Shown here: piece by piece, positions 1 through 7,330 of the stretch
Layout: every line of letters starts with the position of its first letter
How positions within the stretch are numbered: the first letter of the stretch is position 1
Virus record (IMG/VR): IMGVR_UViG_3300050821_003656
Location: 1 to 36,371 of that record
Reading direction: 5' to 3' (one strand)
Length of the DNA stretch: 36,371 nt
Source: a virus
Notes under the pieces: generated by a model
Databases searched by the model: none
What the model saw: only the letters and a program-made list of their open reading frames with translations
What the model was told of the DNA's origin: nothing
Program-made: the position numbers and the translations under genes

Positions 1-90
1 CTGGATGTAACGCCACAGACGATGGAATTGAGTCTTGAAGCGGATCTTATCCGAAAACGGATCGTAGGAAGCATCGTGATGGTAAATCAT
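1..90 (-). CDS. Hypothetical protein, N-terminal fragment (runs off the left edge)
   Basis: An ATG at 88-90 overlaps the TGA stop of the upstream PIF1-like helicase gene in the ATGA arrangement that recurs through this operon. The frame stays open for 30 codons to the window edge and begins MIYHHDASYDPF. The overlap suggests translational coupling to the helicase, so the gene should belong to the replication module. Too little is visible to assign a family. I am fairly sure it is a real gene and cannot say what it does. Confidence 0.6.
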   Translation of the reverse strand, partial: MIYHHDASYDPFSDKIRFKTQFHRLWRYIQ

Positions 91-1439
91 TGGTTGGCTT
101 TCATCTTCTGAACGAGGTCTTTGTAATACTGAACGCACTTCGCTGACGTAATGATTTGGCTCGGGTCTAAAGGTGCCGCTAACGCCAAGCCTTCTAACGT
201 CTCAGCACGACTTAACGATACATAGCTCATTCCGGCTTCGAATACGGTCCCAAGGTCTACGGACACACGCTCGAGGCTCATACCCTGGCTTTTGTGGATA
301 GTGATTGCCCAAGCCAGCTTCAACGGGATCTGTTTCATGACCGCAAGTTGGCGCTCTTGAGCATTAACGATGTCCCACTCGCCCCAGATCACGTCGACTA
401 TCGTGCCATTGGTCTTCTCAACCTTGACGACACCCTCTTGAATATCGATTACGGTTCCTCTTTGCCCATTAGTATATGCGCCAGGCAAGTTCTGAACAAA
501 TAGAACGGGAGCTCCCACCTTCAACTCAAGGACTTCTTCAGCGATACAGTTTTTCTTCAGAGCATCAAACCAGCGTTCATCACCTTCGAAAGATGCTCGA
601 ATCGTCCACTGCTCGCCGGGAAGATCACGAAGCTTCTCCGTGTTGTATTCAAGCGCCTCACGGTTCGTGGAGCGCAGTTGCGTAGGATTATCAAGCGGCC
701 TGCCGACGCATGGCCTGAAGTACTCGATCGTGTCTTCCGCCAGTATTCCACGACGAATACGGTTGAGATGCTTTACGAAGTCCGCGTTGTCTTGGCGGAA
801 CGACTTGCTGAGGTAGCACGTGTGGAAGTTAGCGCGCTCCCAGCACTCGGCTTGGAATGCATAACGGTTCTTCACCTTGTCTGTGTCGAGGTCCGTAATC
901 ACGGGTGGCAGCTGAAGGAAATCGCCGGATAGGATGATTTGCTTCCCACCGAACACGCGTGTCCCGCCACAGCCCATAACCAAGCCAAGCCACCAATCCC
1001 ACATATCGGTCATGTCACCGGTAGCCATAGATATTTCGTCTATGATAATAGTGTCTATGACGCCTAAACGGTTCTCCGCTTTAGCTACTGAGTCAGGACC
1101 CATACGGCGCAATTGTCGAGCTCTACAACCACTAATACCGGTGCCCATACAACTGTGAATGGTCATGCCACCGATAGCTATGGCAGCGATACCCGTGGTT
1201 GCAGTGATGGCAACTTGTTTACCTTGAGCGCGCAGGCCTCGAACGATTTCTTTGATAACGGCAGACTTCCCAACGCCGCCTGGACCTGTGATTAAGCAGT
1301 TACGCCCGCTTAAAGCCGCATCTATGGCTTCTTGTTGCTGCGGACTGAATATGATACTAGGTTTCGGCGCAGGAGCGTCTTCATAACGGCGTTCCACCTG
1401 GTCGAACTTTCGATCGATATACTTGTAAAAGTCGACCAC
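87..1439 (-). CDS. PIF1/Dda-like SF1 DNA helicase
   Basis: This 450-residue protein is a superfamily 1B helicase of the PIF1/RecD2/Dda type. Visible motifs are a Walker A GPGGVGKS at residues 52-59, a Walker B IIIDEIS at 131-137, a conserved GDFLQLPP segment in the middle, and the C-terminal signature TIHKSQGMSLERV followed by SYVSLSRAETLEGL. In phages such enzymes unwind 5'-3' at forks, clear bound proteins and assist recombination-dependent initiation (T4 Dda is the model). The start is a GTG one base after the stop of the 5'-3' exonuclease gene, with a purine-rich AGGCGAG about 10 bases upstream. It is the last complete gene on the left and overlaps the next gene by four bases. The family call is secure; the exact role in this phage is inferred. 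Confidence 0.9.
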   Translation of the reverse strand: MVDFYKYIDRKFDQVERRYEDAPAPKPSIIFSPQQQEAIDAALSGRNCLITGPGGVGKSAVIKEIVRGLRAQGKQVAITATTGIAAIAIGGMTIHSCMGTGISGCRARQLRRMGPDSVAKAENRLGVIDTIIIDEISMATGDMTDMWDWWLGLVMGCGGTRVFGGKQIILSGDFLQLPPVITDLDTDKVKNRYAFQAECWERANFHTCYLSKSFRQDNADFVKHLNRIRRGILAEDTIEYFRPCVGRPLDNPTQLRSTNREALEYNTEKLRDLPGEQWTIRASFEGDERWFDALKKNCIAEEVLELKVGAPVLFVQNLPGAYTNGQRGTVIDIQEGVVKVEKTNGTIVDVIWGEWDIVNAQERQLAVMKQIPLKLAWAITIHKSQGMSLERVSVDLGTVFEAGMSYVSLSRAETLEGLALAAPLDPSQIITSAKCVQYYKDLVQKMKANQ

Positions 1440-1440
1440 G

Positions 1441-2430
1441 CTACACGCTCGCCTTGTTCATGAGGAAGTCGTGATTCAGGCGACCGAACACGAGCTTGTA
1501 GCTATTGAAAGACTCATACACCGGGCGCAGGCCATACTCGGTCACGATCTCCTTGAACTTGGCGAAATCGGGTGCATGACACTTCACTTCCATGACCTCG
1601 TCCACACGCTTAGCGATCCTACGGCCTGACGTTACGATATAGTTGGCAGTTACCTTGTCTCTATTTTCTAGAACCATGCGTGCGAGCTTCTGGATCTTGA
1701 GTTCGGACTTAACTTCAGTCTTGCCTGTAGTTAGGTACTCACAGATCTCAAAGAATGCAGCGAGACCAGCTTTGCCTTGTGGAAGCCACGGTTCCTCTGG
1801 AGTATGGGAGTGCTCCCAGGCTTCCTGGACCGCGTCGAGAAGAAGTGAGGCACCGACTTTACCGATGCCTTTGACGCCGTCGAGATTGTCTCCTTGCTTG
1901 GGGTCCAGCAATCGCTCAAAGAGATAGTTATATGAAGGATCTCGATAAATATGGTCCAGGGGGTTATAGAGCTTAACGCGCTCACCATCTACGAGTTCTA
2001 GGAAATCCTTGTCGCTTGAGAAGACCGTTATGGCGTGGTCCTTTAGACGCCTAACGATCAAAGAGCTAATCGAATCGTCGGCTTCATACCCCTCTGCCCT
2101 AACGAAACCGCACCCGAGCCACCGCGTTACTTTACGGAGATGCGGAATCTGAAGCTTGGCGTCTTGATAGACACGCTCGTCGTCTGGTGACTTATCACGC
2201 CTATTAGCTTTGTACTCAGGCGCTGCTTCAAATCGCCACTGAGGTACACCTGCGTCGATAACAAATATTACAGAATTTATGTCTGACTCTTGGATGAGGA
2301 AGCGTCGAACAGACTCGAGGAGACCGTAAAGCCCTCCTATGGGTAACCCGGCGTCGTTCTTGGCCTCCTTGAAGACTGACTGACTCCTCATCAGAATGTT
2401 GTTACCGTCGATGAGGAGACAGCGGCTCAT
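1441..2430 (-). CDS. 5'-3' exonuclease / flap endonuclease (PolI-N or RNase H type)
   Basis: The 329-residue product is a PIN/FEN-family structure-specific 5' nuclease, like the N-terminal domain of E. coli DNA polymerase I, T5 D15 and T4 RNase H. The acidic metal-site residues are recognisable: LLIDGNN (D8), FVIDAG (D59), EADDS at 116-120 and SSDKD at 138-142. A helix-hairpin-helix GVKGIGKVGA lies at 185-194. It would remove RNA primers and 5' flaps during Okazaki maturation. It complements the phage polymerase, which carries 3'-5' exonuclease and polymerase domains but no 5' nuclease domain. The ATG overlaps the stop of the upstream endonuclease VII-like gene by four bases. Confidence 0.92.
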   Translation of the reverse strand: MSRCLLIDGNNILMRSQSVFKEAKNDAGLPIGGLYGLLESVRRFLIQESDINSVIFVIDAGVPQWRFEAAPEYKANRRDKSPDDERVYQDAKLQIPHLRKVTRWLGCGFVRAEGYEADDSISSLIVRRLKDHAITVFSSDKDFLELVDGERVKLYNPLDHIYRDPSYNYLFERLLDPKQGDNLDGVKGIGKVGASLLLDAVQEAWEHSHTPEEPWLPQGKAGLAAFFEICEYLTTGKTEVKSELKIQKLARMVLENRDKVTANYIVTSGRRIAKRVDEVMEVKCHAPDFAKFKEIVTEYGLRPVYESFNSYKLVFGRLNHDFLMNKASV

Positions 2431-2909
2431 TGGTGTGCCTCAAGATAATCTGCGGCTTTTTCTAACAGTTCAGGATTGTCACCGAAAAGTCCTATACCCT
2501 TATTACAGGACTCACATAGCAAGCCTCGAATCAAACCGTCCTTGTGGTCATGATCAATAACGAGATGGTCGTGTCCAATTCGAGATGACTCACGCGTAGG
2601 TATCCTGCTACATATCCCACACTTACCTTTTCGCACTCTTACCATCAAACAATACGCCCCATATGTAATACCGTAGGTTTTCTTATAATAATAATTACGT
2701 AACTTTTCTTTAACCGCCTCCGTACTTCCTCGCTTACGGCGGTATGCCAATGCTTCAGGAGTACGTAGCCTCGCATTTACGCATTCCTTACAAAAATTGT
2801 TTATACCTCTCTTATTAAGGCGGTCATTATGATATGCGGACACCGGCTTATTTTCCTTACACTTAGAGCATACCTTCATGCCATCAATTATTTCTGGAAC
2901 AATAATCAT
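2427..2909 (-). CDS. Endonuclease VII-like nuclease, copy 2 (with extra N-terminal zinc module)
   Basis: This protein of about 160 residues has the recombination endonuclease VII (T4 gp49) fingerprint: CGIC, then VIDHDHKDGLIRGLLC and CESCNKGIGLF, ending with ELLEKAADYLEAHQ. A second Cys pair set at the N-terminus (CSKCKENK ... CKEC) adds a probable zinc knuckle. Family members cut branched DNA such as Holliday junctions; many phage HNH/EndoVII copies are instead free-standing homing nucleases. The start is ambiguous: GTG at 2912 or ATG at 2909, both overlapping the stop of copy 1. The DNA is visibly AT-richer than neighbouring genes, which suggests acquisition. It is paralogous to the gene directly upstream. 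Confidence 0.85.
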   Translation of the reverse strand: MIIVPEIIDGMKVCSKCKENKPVSAYHNDRLNKRGINNFCKECVNARLRTPEALAYRRKRGSTEAVKEKLRNYYYKKTYGITYGAYCLMVRVRKGKCGICSRIPTRESSRIGHDHLVIDHDHKDGLIRGLLCESCNKGIGLFGDNPELLEKAADYLEAHQ

Positions 2910-3271
2910 CACGTATCTTTTCTCAAGTATGCCGCAGCTTTACGTAATAAAACCGGATCATCATTAAACAGACCTAAACCAAAGTTACAATTGCTGCACA
3001 ACAATTTTCTAACTTTACCCGTCACATGGTTGTGATCAATGAACAGTCGCTTGAGTTCTTTTAATATACCGTTGTCACCCGCCAGTGACGGACATAAAAA
3101 GCATGTTCCATTCTGTGATTCAAACATTTCGTCATATTCCTTGATACCTATACCGTACTTAGCCCTATACGTTTTATCTCGTACATGTGCTTTGCTACTC
3201 GGTTTAGCCTGCCATTTCCTGGTACGCTCCCTAGACGCCTCTCGCTCCTTTTGTTTATCTCCGTACGTCAT
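2909..3271 (-). CDS. Endonuclease VII-like nuclease, copy 1
   Basis: The 120-residue product carries the core EndoVII signature: CFLCPS, LFIDHNHVTGKVRKLLC and CSNCNFGLGLF, then a conserved VLLRKAAAYL tail. The Cys pairs should hold one zinc and the DHNH segment is the catalytic His-metal centre. I place the start at ATG 3271 (MTYGDKQKE), 5 bases after the stop of the ParB-like gene. The open frame continues upstream to 3382, but that stretch lies inside the ParB-like gene and looks non-protein-like. It lacks the extra N-terminal zinc module of copy 2. Either copy could be the phage resolvase; the other may be a homing element or divergent paralogue. Confidence 0.83.
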   Translation of the reverse strand: MTYGDKQKEREASRERTRKWQAKPSSKAHVRDKTYRAKYGIGIKEYDEMFESQNGTCFLCPSLAGDNGILKELKRLFIDHNHVTGKVRKLLCSNCNFGLGLFNDDPVLLRKAAAYLRKDT

Positions 3272-3276
3272 GACAC

Positions 3277-4209
3277 TTACGCCACGAATGTTTTGAAGCA
3301 ATCCCTGAATTCGCGGCTCTCGTACTGTGGTTGGTCGATACGACCGGAAGCCCACATCAATGCTGCAGCCGCTCCTAAGCAAAATATTTCTTTTTCTTTA
3401 TCCCCGTCCTTCTTCCATTCCAAGGCATCAATACAGAACTGCTTAATGAACAGCTTAACCTCAGTCTTCGACTGCCAAACGAATAGGTCTTTACTCGTTA
3501 ATGTACTGTCTTCTTCTAAATCGTCAGCCTCAAGATCAACCACTTGAGCACGATCCTCCTGCTGAATCGTCTTGGCTACGCGCTTCACATCCGCTTCAGT
3601 CAGCGAACCTTCCGTATCAGACACACGCTGAGCGACACGATCCTTAATCTCTTCCGGAACCGAGACAAGTGTGGTTACCGCCGCCTTAGAAAGCTCACCC
3701 TTGGAAAGCTTATCCTGTATTGATGCAGGAGCATCGAGTAGCTTTCTGGAATGTTCTACAGCCTTAAAACTTACCCCACCAGCAAGCTTGCCTACTGCAG
3801 TATTACGACTCTTCTCGTCCTTGTATTGGTCCTTCACTTGATTGTAGATGCTCAGATAGGCATTCGCGAGGTCCATATCCGAGAGATTCTGACGACCACC
3901 CTCAAGATTCTCAGCAAGGGCCATGCCCTTTGCTTCAGGCGAGTCGATATCGAACTCGGTATGAATCGTGACCATCAGATCAGTGTGACCAAGCTGCATG
4001 CACGCCGCGAGCCGACGAGCCCCCGCGACCAGGAAGTAACCTCCAGCGCCATCGGCGCAGACAGCCACAGGGTTAATCAGACCCTGCGCCTTGATGGAGG
4101 CCTTCAACTCGGTGAGGTCGCCAAGTTCCTTCCGAGGGTTAAAACCCTCACGGATCTGGATCTGGTCGCAGGGGAGGCTTGATACAAAGGCAGCTTGGGT
4201 CTTGCTCAT
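3277..4209 (-). CDS. ParB/Srx-fold protein (ParB-like nuclease family)
   Basis: The first half of this 310-residue protein matches the ParB N-terminal fold: NPRKELGDL at 24-32, GLINPV at 43-48, then VAGARRLAA at 61-69 (equivalent of the ParB GERR box) and ALAENLEGGRQNLSD near 100. The middle (about 110-210) is helical and could hold the DNA-binding helices seen in ParB. The last 100 residues (acidic stretch, then an alpha-helical tail) are not recognised. No ParA ATPase is adjacent. ParB-fold proteins can be CTP-dependent centromere-binding clamps or small nucleases; which applies is not decidable here. Dispersed palindromes in this window are possible target sites, as inference only. Confidence 0.75.
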   Translation of the reverse strand: MSKTQAAFVSSLPCDQIQIREGFNPRKELGDLTELKASIKAQGLINPVAVCADGAGGYFLVAGARRLAACMQLGHTDLMVTIHTEFDIDSPEAKGMALAENLEGGRQNLSDMDLANAYLSIYNQVKDQYKDEKSRNTAVGKLAGGVSFKAVEHSRKLLDAPASIQDKLSKGELSKAAVTTLVSVPEEIKDRVAQRVSDTEGSLTEADVKRVAKTIQQEDRAQVVDLEADDLEEDSTLTSKDLFVWQSKTEVKLFIKQFCIDALEWKKDGDKEKEIFCLGAAAALMWASGRIDQPQYESREFRDCFKTFVA

Positions 4210-4345
4210 GTTATAGTCCTAGTAAGTTAAGAGGCAAACGGCACAGTCGAGAAAGTCGCTACTCGCACCGCGTCATTGCTGGCCACGGAGCGTAGCCAGA
4301 GTCGTTTACCTCGCCTGAGATGGTAACGGTCACCTTGAGGATCGT
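4210..4345 (-). other. Intergenic leader between recA-like and ParB-like genes
   Basis: This 136-bp gap holds a motif II half copy near its upstream end and a hairpin TGGCTACG-CTC-CGTGGCCA at about 4282-4300 (8 bp with one G-U pair). There is no good -35/-10 pair. A TATAAC directly abuts the ParB-like ATG and is probably fortuitous. Confidence 0.4.
4328..4337 (-). repeat. Motif II half copy (CAAGGTGACC)
   Basis: The minus strand reads CCTCAAGGTGACCGTT in the 136-bp gap between the recA-like stop and the ParB-like start. It matches one half of the dispersed GGTCACCTTGGTG element. Confidence 0.5.
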
Positions 4346-5482
4346 CTAGTCGTCCGACTCATCATCTTCGGTCTTCTTACCCTTCTTCTCAGCAGGGTCT
4401 CCATACTCCTCGTACTGCTTCAGGGTCTTCTCGAAGATCTCTTCCTTGGCAGCATTCACGAGCGCCTCATTAGCTGCACGAAACTCACCAAAGGTCTTCC
4501 GGCGGAACGTACCGCTGTCCTTACCCAAAGAACCCCAGCGGAATCCATTGGTCCCCGCGCTGTCTATGAAGCCGTTCTCCTTATACCAATTGAAGTTCGT
4601 CCAATGCGGATCGATACCTCGAGCATAGCTGAGCACGAGATCACACGTCATGTGCTTCGGAGCATGCTTATTCTTAACCGCTGTAACCTTCACGATCTGG
4701 GCAATGACCGCATCCTTGGTGTTCTTAATCTTCTCCCATGACGCAATCTCCAAGCGCATGGAATAGGCAAACTTGAGTGCCCACCCGCCTGGTGTCTTCG
4801 TCTTCTTCATGTTGCCCTTGGCATTCATGATGTCGCGGATCTCGTTCACAAAGATCGTAGCGATGGCCGATTCAGAGATAGCCCGGCGAAGCTTGCGCAC
4901 ACCCTTCCCAGCAGCCTTGGATATGCCCCCATATTGCGAATCCTCTACCGAGTCAGCTGAGCGTTCAGCTTCCGTAAGGGGAGCCGCGAGGGAGTCCACG
5001 AGAGCGAGTGTAGGAGGGCAGCTTGGGTCTTCCTTGCGCATCTCAGCGAGAACATCAGCCATAGCCGCGAGGTAATCGAATCCGTTCTCCAAAGTGGTAA
5101 GGTCAGGGGTAAATATATCTTCACCCTTAACGCCGTAGCAATCCATAAACGTCTGGTCATACGATTTATCGAAATCGAGATAATGAACAGGGGACTTCAG
5201 CTTATTGACGAAGCGACCGATGAGATACTGACACAGCGCGGTCTTTCCGCTGCCTTCACCGCCGAACATCTCAATAAAACGGCCACACGGCAGACCCTTA
5301 CCACGAGACATGAGAAGGTCCAGGCAATCGATGTCAGTCGGTACATAGATGCTAACCGGAGACAGTAACTCAACATCATCCGCCGTTCCCAGCTTGATGT
5401 CCTCGTTCTTACCCAGAGCAGCCTGTAAACCTGCGAGCATGCGATCACGAATACTCGGTGTTAATTCTTTAGCCTTAGCCAT
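4346..5482 (-). CDS. uvsX: RecA/UvsX-type strand-exchange recombinase
   Basis: The 378-residue protein is a RecA-family ATPase with Walker A GGEGSGKT at residues 74-81 and a Walker B-like LALVDSLAAP near 155-165. A segment around FVNEIRDIMNAKG with TKTPGGWALKFA corresponds to the RecA L2/DNA-binding region. The C-terminus is strongly acidic (EDDESDD), as in many recombinases that interact with SSB and mediators. It should form presynaptic filaments on single-stranded DNA and drive recombination-dependent replication and repair with the neighbouring SSB, UvsY-like protein and UvsW-like helicase. A Shine-Dalgarno-like AGGA sits about 10 bases before the ATG. A strong hairpin lies in the short gap after the SSB gene. 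Confidence 0.92.
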   Translation of the reverse strand: MAKAKELTPSIRDRMLAGLQAALGKNEDIKLGTADDVELLSPVSIYVPTDIDCLDLLMSRGKGLPCGRFIEMFGGEGSGKTALCQYLIGRFVNKLKSPVHYLDFDKSYDQTFMDCYGVKGEDIFTPDLTTLENGFDYLAAMADVLAEMRKEDPSCPPTLALVDSLAAPLTEAERSADSVEDSQYGGISKAAGKGVRKLRRAISESAIATIFVNEIRDIMNAKGNMKKTKTPGGWALKFAYSMRLEIASWEKIKNTKDAVIAQIVKVTAVKNKHAPKHMTCDLVLSYARGIDPHWTNFNWYKENGFIDSAGTNGFRWGSLGKDSGTFRRKTFGEFRAANEALVNAAKEEIFEKTLKQYEEYGDPAEKKGKKTEDDESDD

Positions 5483-5506
5483 GTCTTGTTCCTAGCAACG
5501 GTTCAA

Positions 5507-5535
5507 CCCACCCTCATCGTTATCATGAGGGTGGG
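5507..5535 (-). terminator. Strong hairpin between SSB and recA-like genes
   Basis: A perfect 11-bp stem (CCCACCCTCAT / ATGAGGGTGGG) encloses a 7-base loop. On the minus-strand transcript it lies about 36 bases after the SSB stop and 24 bases before the recA-like ATG. It is not followed by a U-run in that direction; the T-rich CACTATTTTCTT lies on its plus-strand side. I therefore read it as a partial terminator, processing site or mRNA-stabilising hairpin that may lower recombinase output relative to SSB, not as a full terminator. Confidence 0.5.
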
Positions 5536-5571
5536 CACTATTTTCTTCCGCGATACCCTTACCGGGTTAAA

Positions 5572-6561
5572 TCACTCTTCGTCGTCATCGACTGAGGGCT
5601 TCTTAGCAGCCGCAGTAACCGTCTTCGTCTTAACGGCTGGGACATCGTCCATATCGTCGTCCTCGACCACATGGCTCTTCTTCGCCACAACCGGCTCATC
5701 CTCGTCGTCCACGGTGACGCCCTTGCCAGCCTTCGCAGCGGGCTTGGCCGGAACCTCATCCTCGTCATCCTCGACAACAGCGGGCTTCTTAGCCGCAGGC
5801 TTCGTGACCGGGGTCTCTTCCTCGTCATCTACCTGAGAGGTAGCGGGCTTGGAATCCTCGTCCTCCTCGGTATCGATCGAGCCGACGACAGCGCCCTTGA
5901 TCTGCTTCCACAGATCGCCCGGGATGATCGCCTTGAGCACCTCGACGCACTTCTCCTCGTCGAGCTTAGCCAGGTCCTCGAACTTCATCGCAGCCGACAT
6001 AGCCTTCAGGGCGACGCGCTCTTCCTTGGTATCAGCCAGGAGACTCTGATCCTTGACGGTATAGGTGTACTCCGTCTTCAGGCCCGAACCGGTCTTGGTG
6101 ATGCGAACATCACGACCCTTGGTCGCGTTGCTGATGTTCTCACCCTCGGTGAGCTCGTAGTCGATGGCGAGCTGATACAGGCCTTTAGGAGCCTCGGCCC
6201 AGACCACGCGCTTGGGGTTGTTACGACTGATGATCTTCATCGCGTACTTCTGGCGACGGGCATCAGCGATGATCTTGGCGAACTCGAGCGCCTTGGGCGT
6301 ACCCAGGGCAGCGAGAGCGCGACGAGCCTTGGCGATAACGCCAGGAGTGCCATAGAACTCGGTTTCCTCGGGACAGATGAGGTTTTCCTTCTGCAGGACG
6401 TACTTCACCAGCTTGTTACCATAGGACTCATCTGGCGCGAGAGGCGCAAGACGGATCATATCCGTGGTCAGGTCAGAGAACGAGTAGAACTTACCATTGG
6501 AGCTAGAGGCAGCACGATCCTTTTGGAGTTGGGCGCGGCGCTCGGGTGTCATCTCAGGCAT
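5572..6561 (-). CDS. Single-stranded DNA-binding protein (phage gp32-like) with long acidic tail
   Basis: This 329-residue protein has the layout of large-myovirus SSBs: a charged N-terminus, a core with KGRDVRITKTGSGLKTEYTY typical of the OB-fold family, and a very acidic C-terminus from about residue 225. The tail repeats blocks such as VDDEEE, VEDDEDE, VDDEDE and VEDDDMDD separated by Lys/Ala/Pro linkers, and ends SVDDDEE. Acidic tails of SSBs recruit replication and recombination partners. Codons are strongly biased to C/G-ending synonyms, fitting high expression. It follows the UvsY-like gene by 85 bp and precedes the recombinase, the T4-like set of presynaptic proteins. Core OB-fold residues were recognised by pattern only. 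Confidence 0.82.
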   Translation of the reverse strand: MPEMTPERRAQLQKDRAASSSNGKFYSFSDLTTDMIRLAPLAPDESYGNKLVKYVLQKENLICPEETEFYGTPGVIAKARRALAALGTPKALEFAKIIADARRQKYAMKIISRNNPKRVVWAEAPKGLYQLAIDYELTEGENISNATKGRDVRITKTGSGLKTEYTYTVKDQSLLADTKEERVALKAMSAAMKFEDLAKLDEEKCVEVLKAIIPGDLWKQIKGAVVGSIDTEEDEDSKPATSQVDDEEETPVTKPAAKKPAVVEDDEDEVPAKPAAKAGKGVTVDDEDEPVVAKKSHVVEDDDMDDVPAVKTKTVTAAAKKPSVDDDEE

Positions 6562-6582
6562 GTGATATTGCTTTCTTTAAGT

Positions 6583-6594
6583 GGGCTTAAGCCC
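6583..6594. repeat. 12-bp perfect palindrome upstream of the SSB gene
   Basis: GGGCTTAAGCCC is a perfect palindrome 22 bases upstream of the SSB ATG. As RNA it would give at most a 4-bp stem with a 4-base loop; as DNA it could bind a dimeric protein. Function unknown. Confidence 0.45.
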
Positions 6595-6621
6595 GGTTGG
6601 TTATGTGCAAACTGTATCAGC

Positions 6622-6634
6622 CACCAAGGTGACC
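6622..6634 (+). repeat. Motif II full copy
   Basis: CACCAAGGTGACC is the exact reverse complement of the 13-mer GGTCACCTTGGTG. It lies in the 85-bp gap between the UvsY-like stop and the SSB start. Confidence 0.6.
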
Positions 6635-6646
6635 GACTAGATAGAA

Positions 6647-7240
6647 TCAAGAGCGCTTTAGATCTCGGCTGATAGCGCAGAGCTGGTTCAAGGCCATGCC
6701 TCGAGCCTGCATCGCGTTCTTCATAGCCCAGGCTTGTTCAAGACGCGCTTTAGCTTTACGGAGGTCACCTTTAAGACCGATGATCTTCTCGTCTGAATGA
6801 ACAAGACTTTTAATGAAGTCGTCCGTGAAGTTCCTACGCCAGCGGCCAGCATCCATACCAGCATATGCGCGATACGCGGCCCGCTTCTCTCGGCTCTTAG
6901 GACCCTTGAAGGTATCCTTGTCCACTTCGTCTTCATCATGCAAAGACGACTTCATCTCTTCGCGCTCTTGAGTCTCGAGCTGCTGCCAATACTGGTGGCC
7001 TCTGCGCCCGGTCCACTCGTCCAGTTCATCCTGGGCTTTTTGCCAGTCTCTATTGCAATTCTTTACGTACGTATCCCACAGTAATACCCGCTCAGCGTGA
7101 TCGCTGAGAAGGTCTGTGATTTCAACATCTTTGGGGAGCGCAACTTCTGCGAGAAGATCAACAGGTTCGTTACAAATGAGAACCGTGGACAGCTTGTCCT
7201 TAAGCAAACGCTTCAATACTGATTCAGGATTTTTAGCCAT
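6647..7240 (-). CDS. UvsY-like recombination mediator (tentative)
   Basis: The 197-residue protein is helical and charged. Its last 40 residues (LRKAKARLEQAWAM then NAMQARGMALNQL) resemble the C-terminus of T4 UvsY, which has a pattern of the form ..LD.CSGALDAIKSRGFAIKHI. An earlier DTYVKNCNRDWQKAQDELDEW segment could match the UvsY N-terminal helix. UvsY loads UvsX onto SSB-covered DNA. The position directly upstream of SSB and recA-like genes supports that role. This is a recalled, weak similarity and could be wrong. A motif I palindrome lies within codons 14-18, and a promoter candidate sits about 63 bp upstream. Confidence 0.5.
   Translation of the reverse strand: MAKNPESVLKRLLKDKLSTVLICNEPVDLLAEVALPKDVEITDLLSDHAERVLLWDTYVKNCNRDWQKAQDELDEWTGRRGHQYWQQLETQEREEMKSSLHDEDEVDKDTFKGPKSREKRAAYRAYAGMDAGRWRRNFTDDFIKSLVHSDEKIIGLKGDLRKAKARLEQAWAMKNAMQARGMALNQLCAISRDLKRS
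6763..6771 (-). repeat. Motif II half copy inside the UvsY-like gene
   Basis: GGTCACCTT lies within coding sequence (residues LKGDL). Coding constraint alone could explain it, so it is listed as a weak half copy. Confidence 0.3.
7185..7201 (-). repeat. Motif I copy E (RAGGACANNNTGTCCAC)
   Basis: The minus strand reads AAGGACAAGCTGTCCAC; the palindromic core is 7187-7199. It begins 41 bases inside the UvsY-like gene and encodes KDKLST. Confidence 0.7.
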
Positions 7241-7302
7241 TGGTTACATCACTTCTAGAAAGCGCGCGAATTAAAGACTCGTGGCGGTTAGTGCCGTCTT
7301 GT

Positions 7303-7330
7303 ATTATGTCGGTTTAGAAGACTTGGTCAA
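7303..7330 (-). promoter_or_regulatory. Sigma70-like promoter candidate for UvsY-like/SSB/recA-like genes
   Basis: On the minus strand, TTGACC (7325-7330) is separated by 16 bases from CATAAT (7303-7308), 5/6 matches in each box. The predicted transcription start is about 7296, upstream of the UvsY-like ATG at 7240. The -35 box overlaps the end of the polymerase gene. Confidence 0.45.

Noticed and set aside
5507-5550. Rho-independent terminator on the plus strand (hairpin then CACTATTTTCTT)
   Set aside because: There is no plus-strand gene to terminate; the element is better read as an mRNA hairpin of the minus-strand operon.
5671-6672. 333-residue plus-strand frame opposite the SSB gene
   Set aside because: It is a shadow caused by the codon bias and acidic repeats of the SSB gene; its protein is Leu/Arg-rich with no domain.
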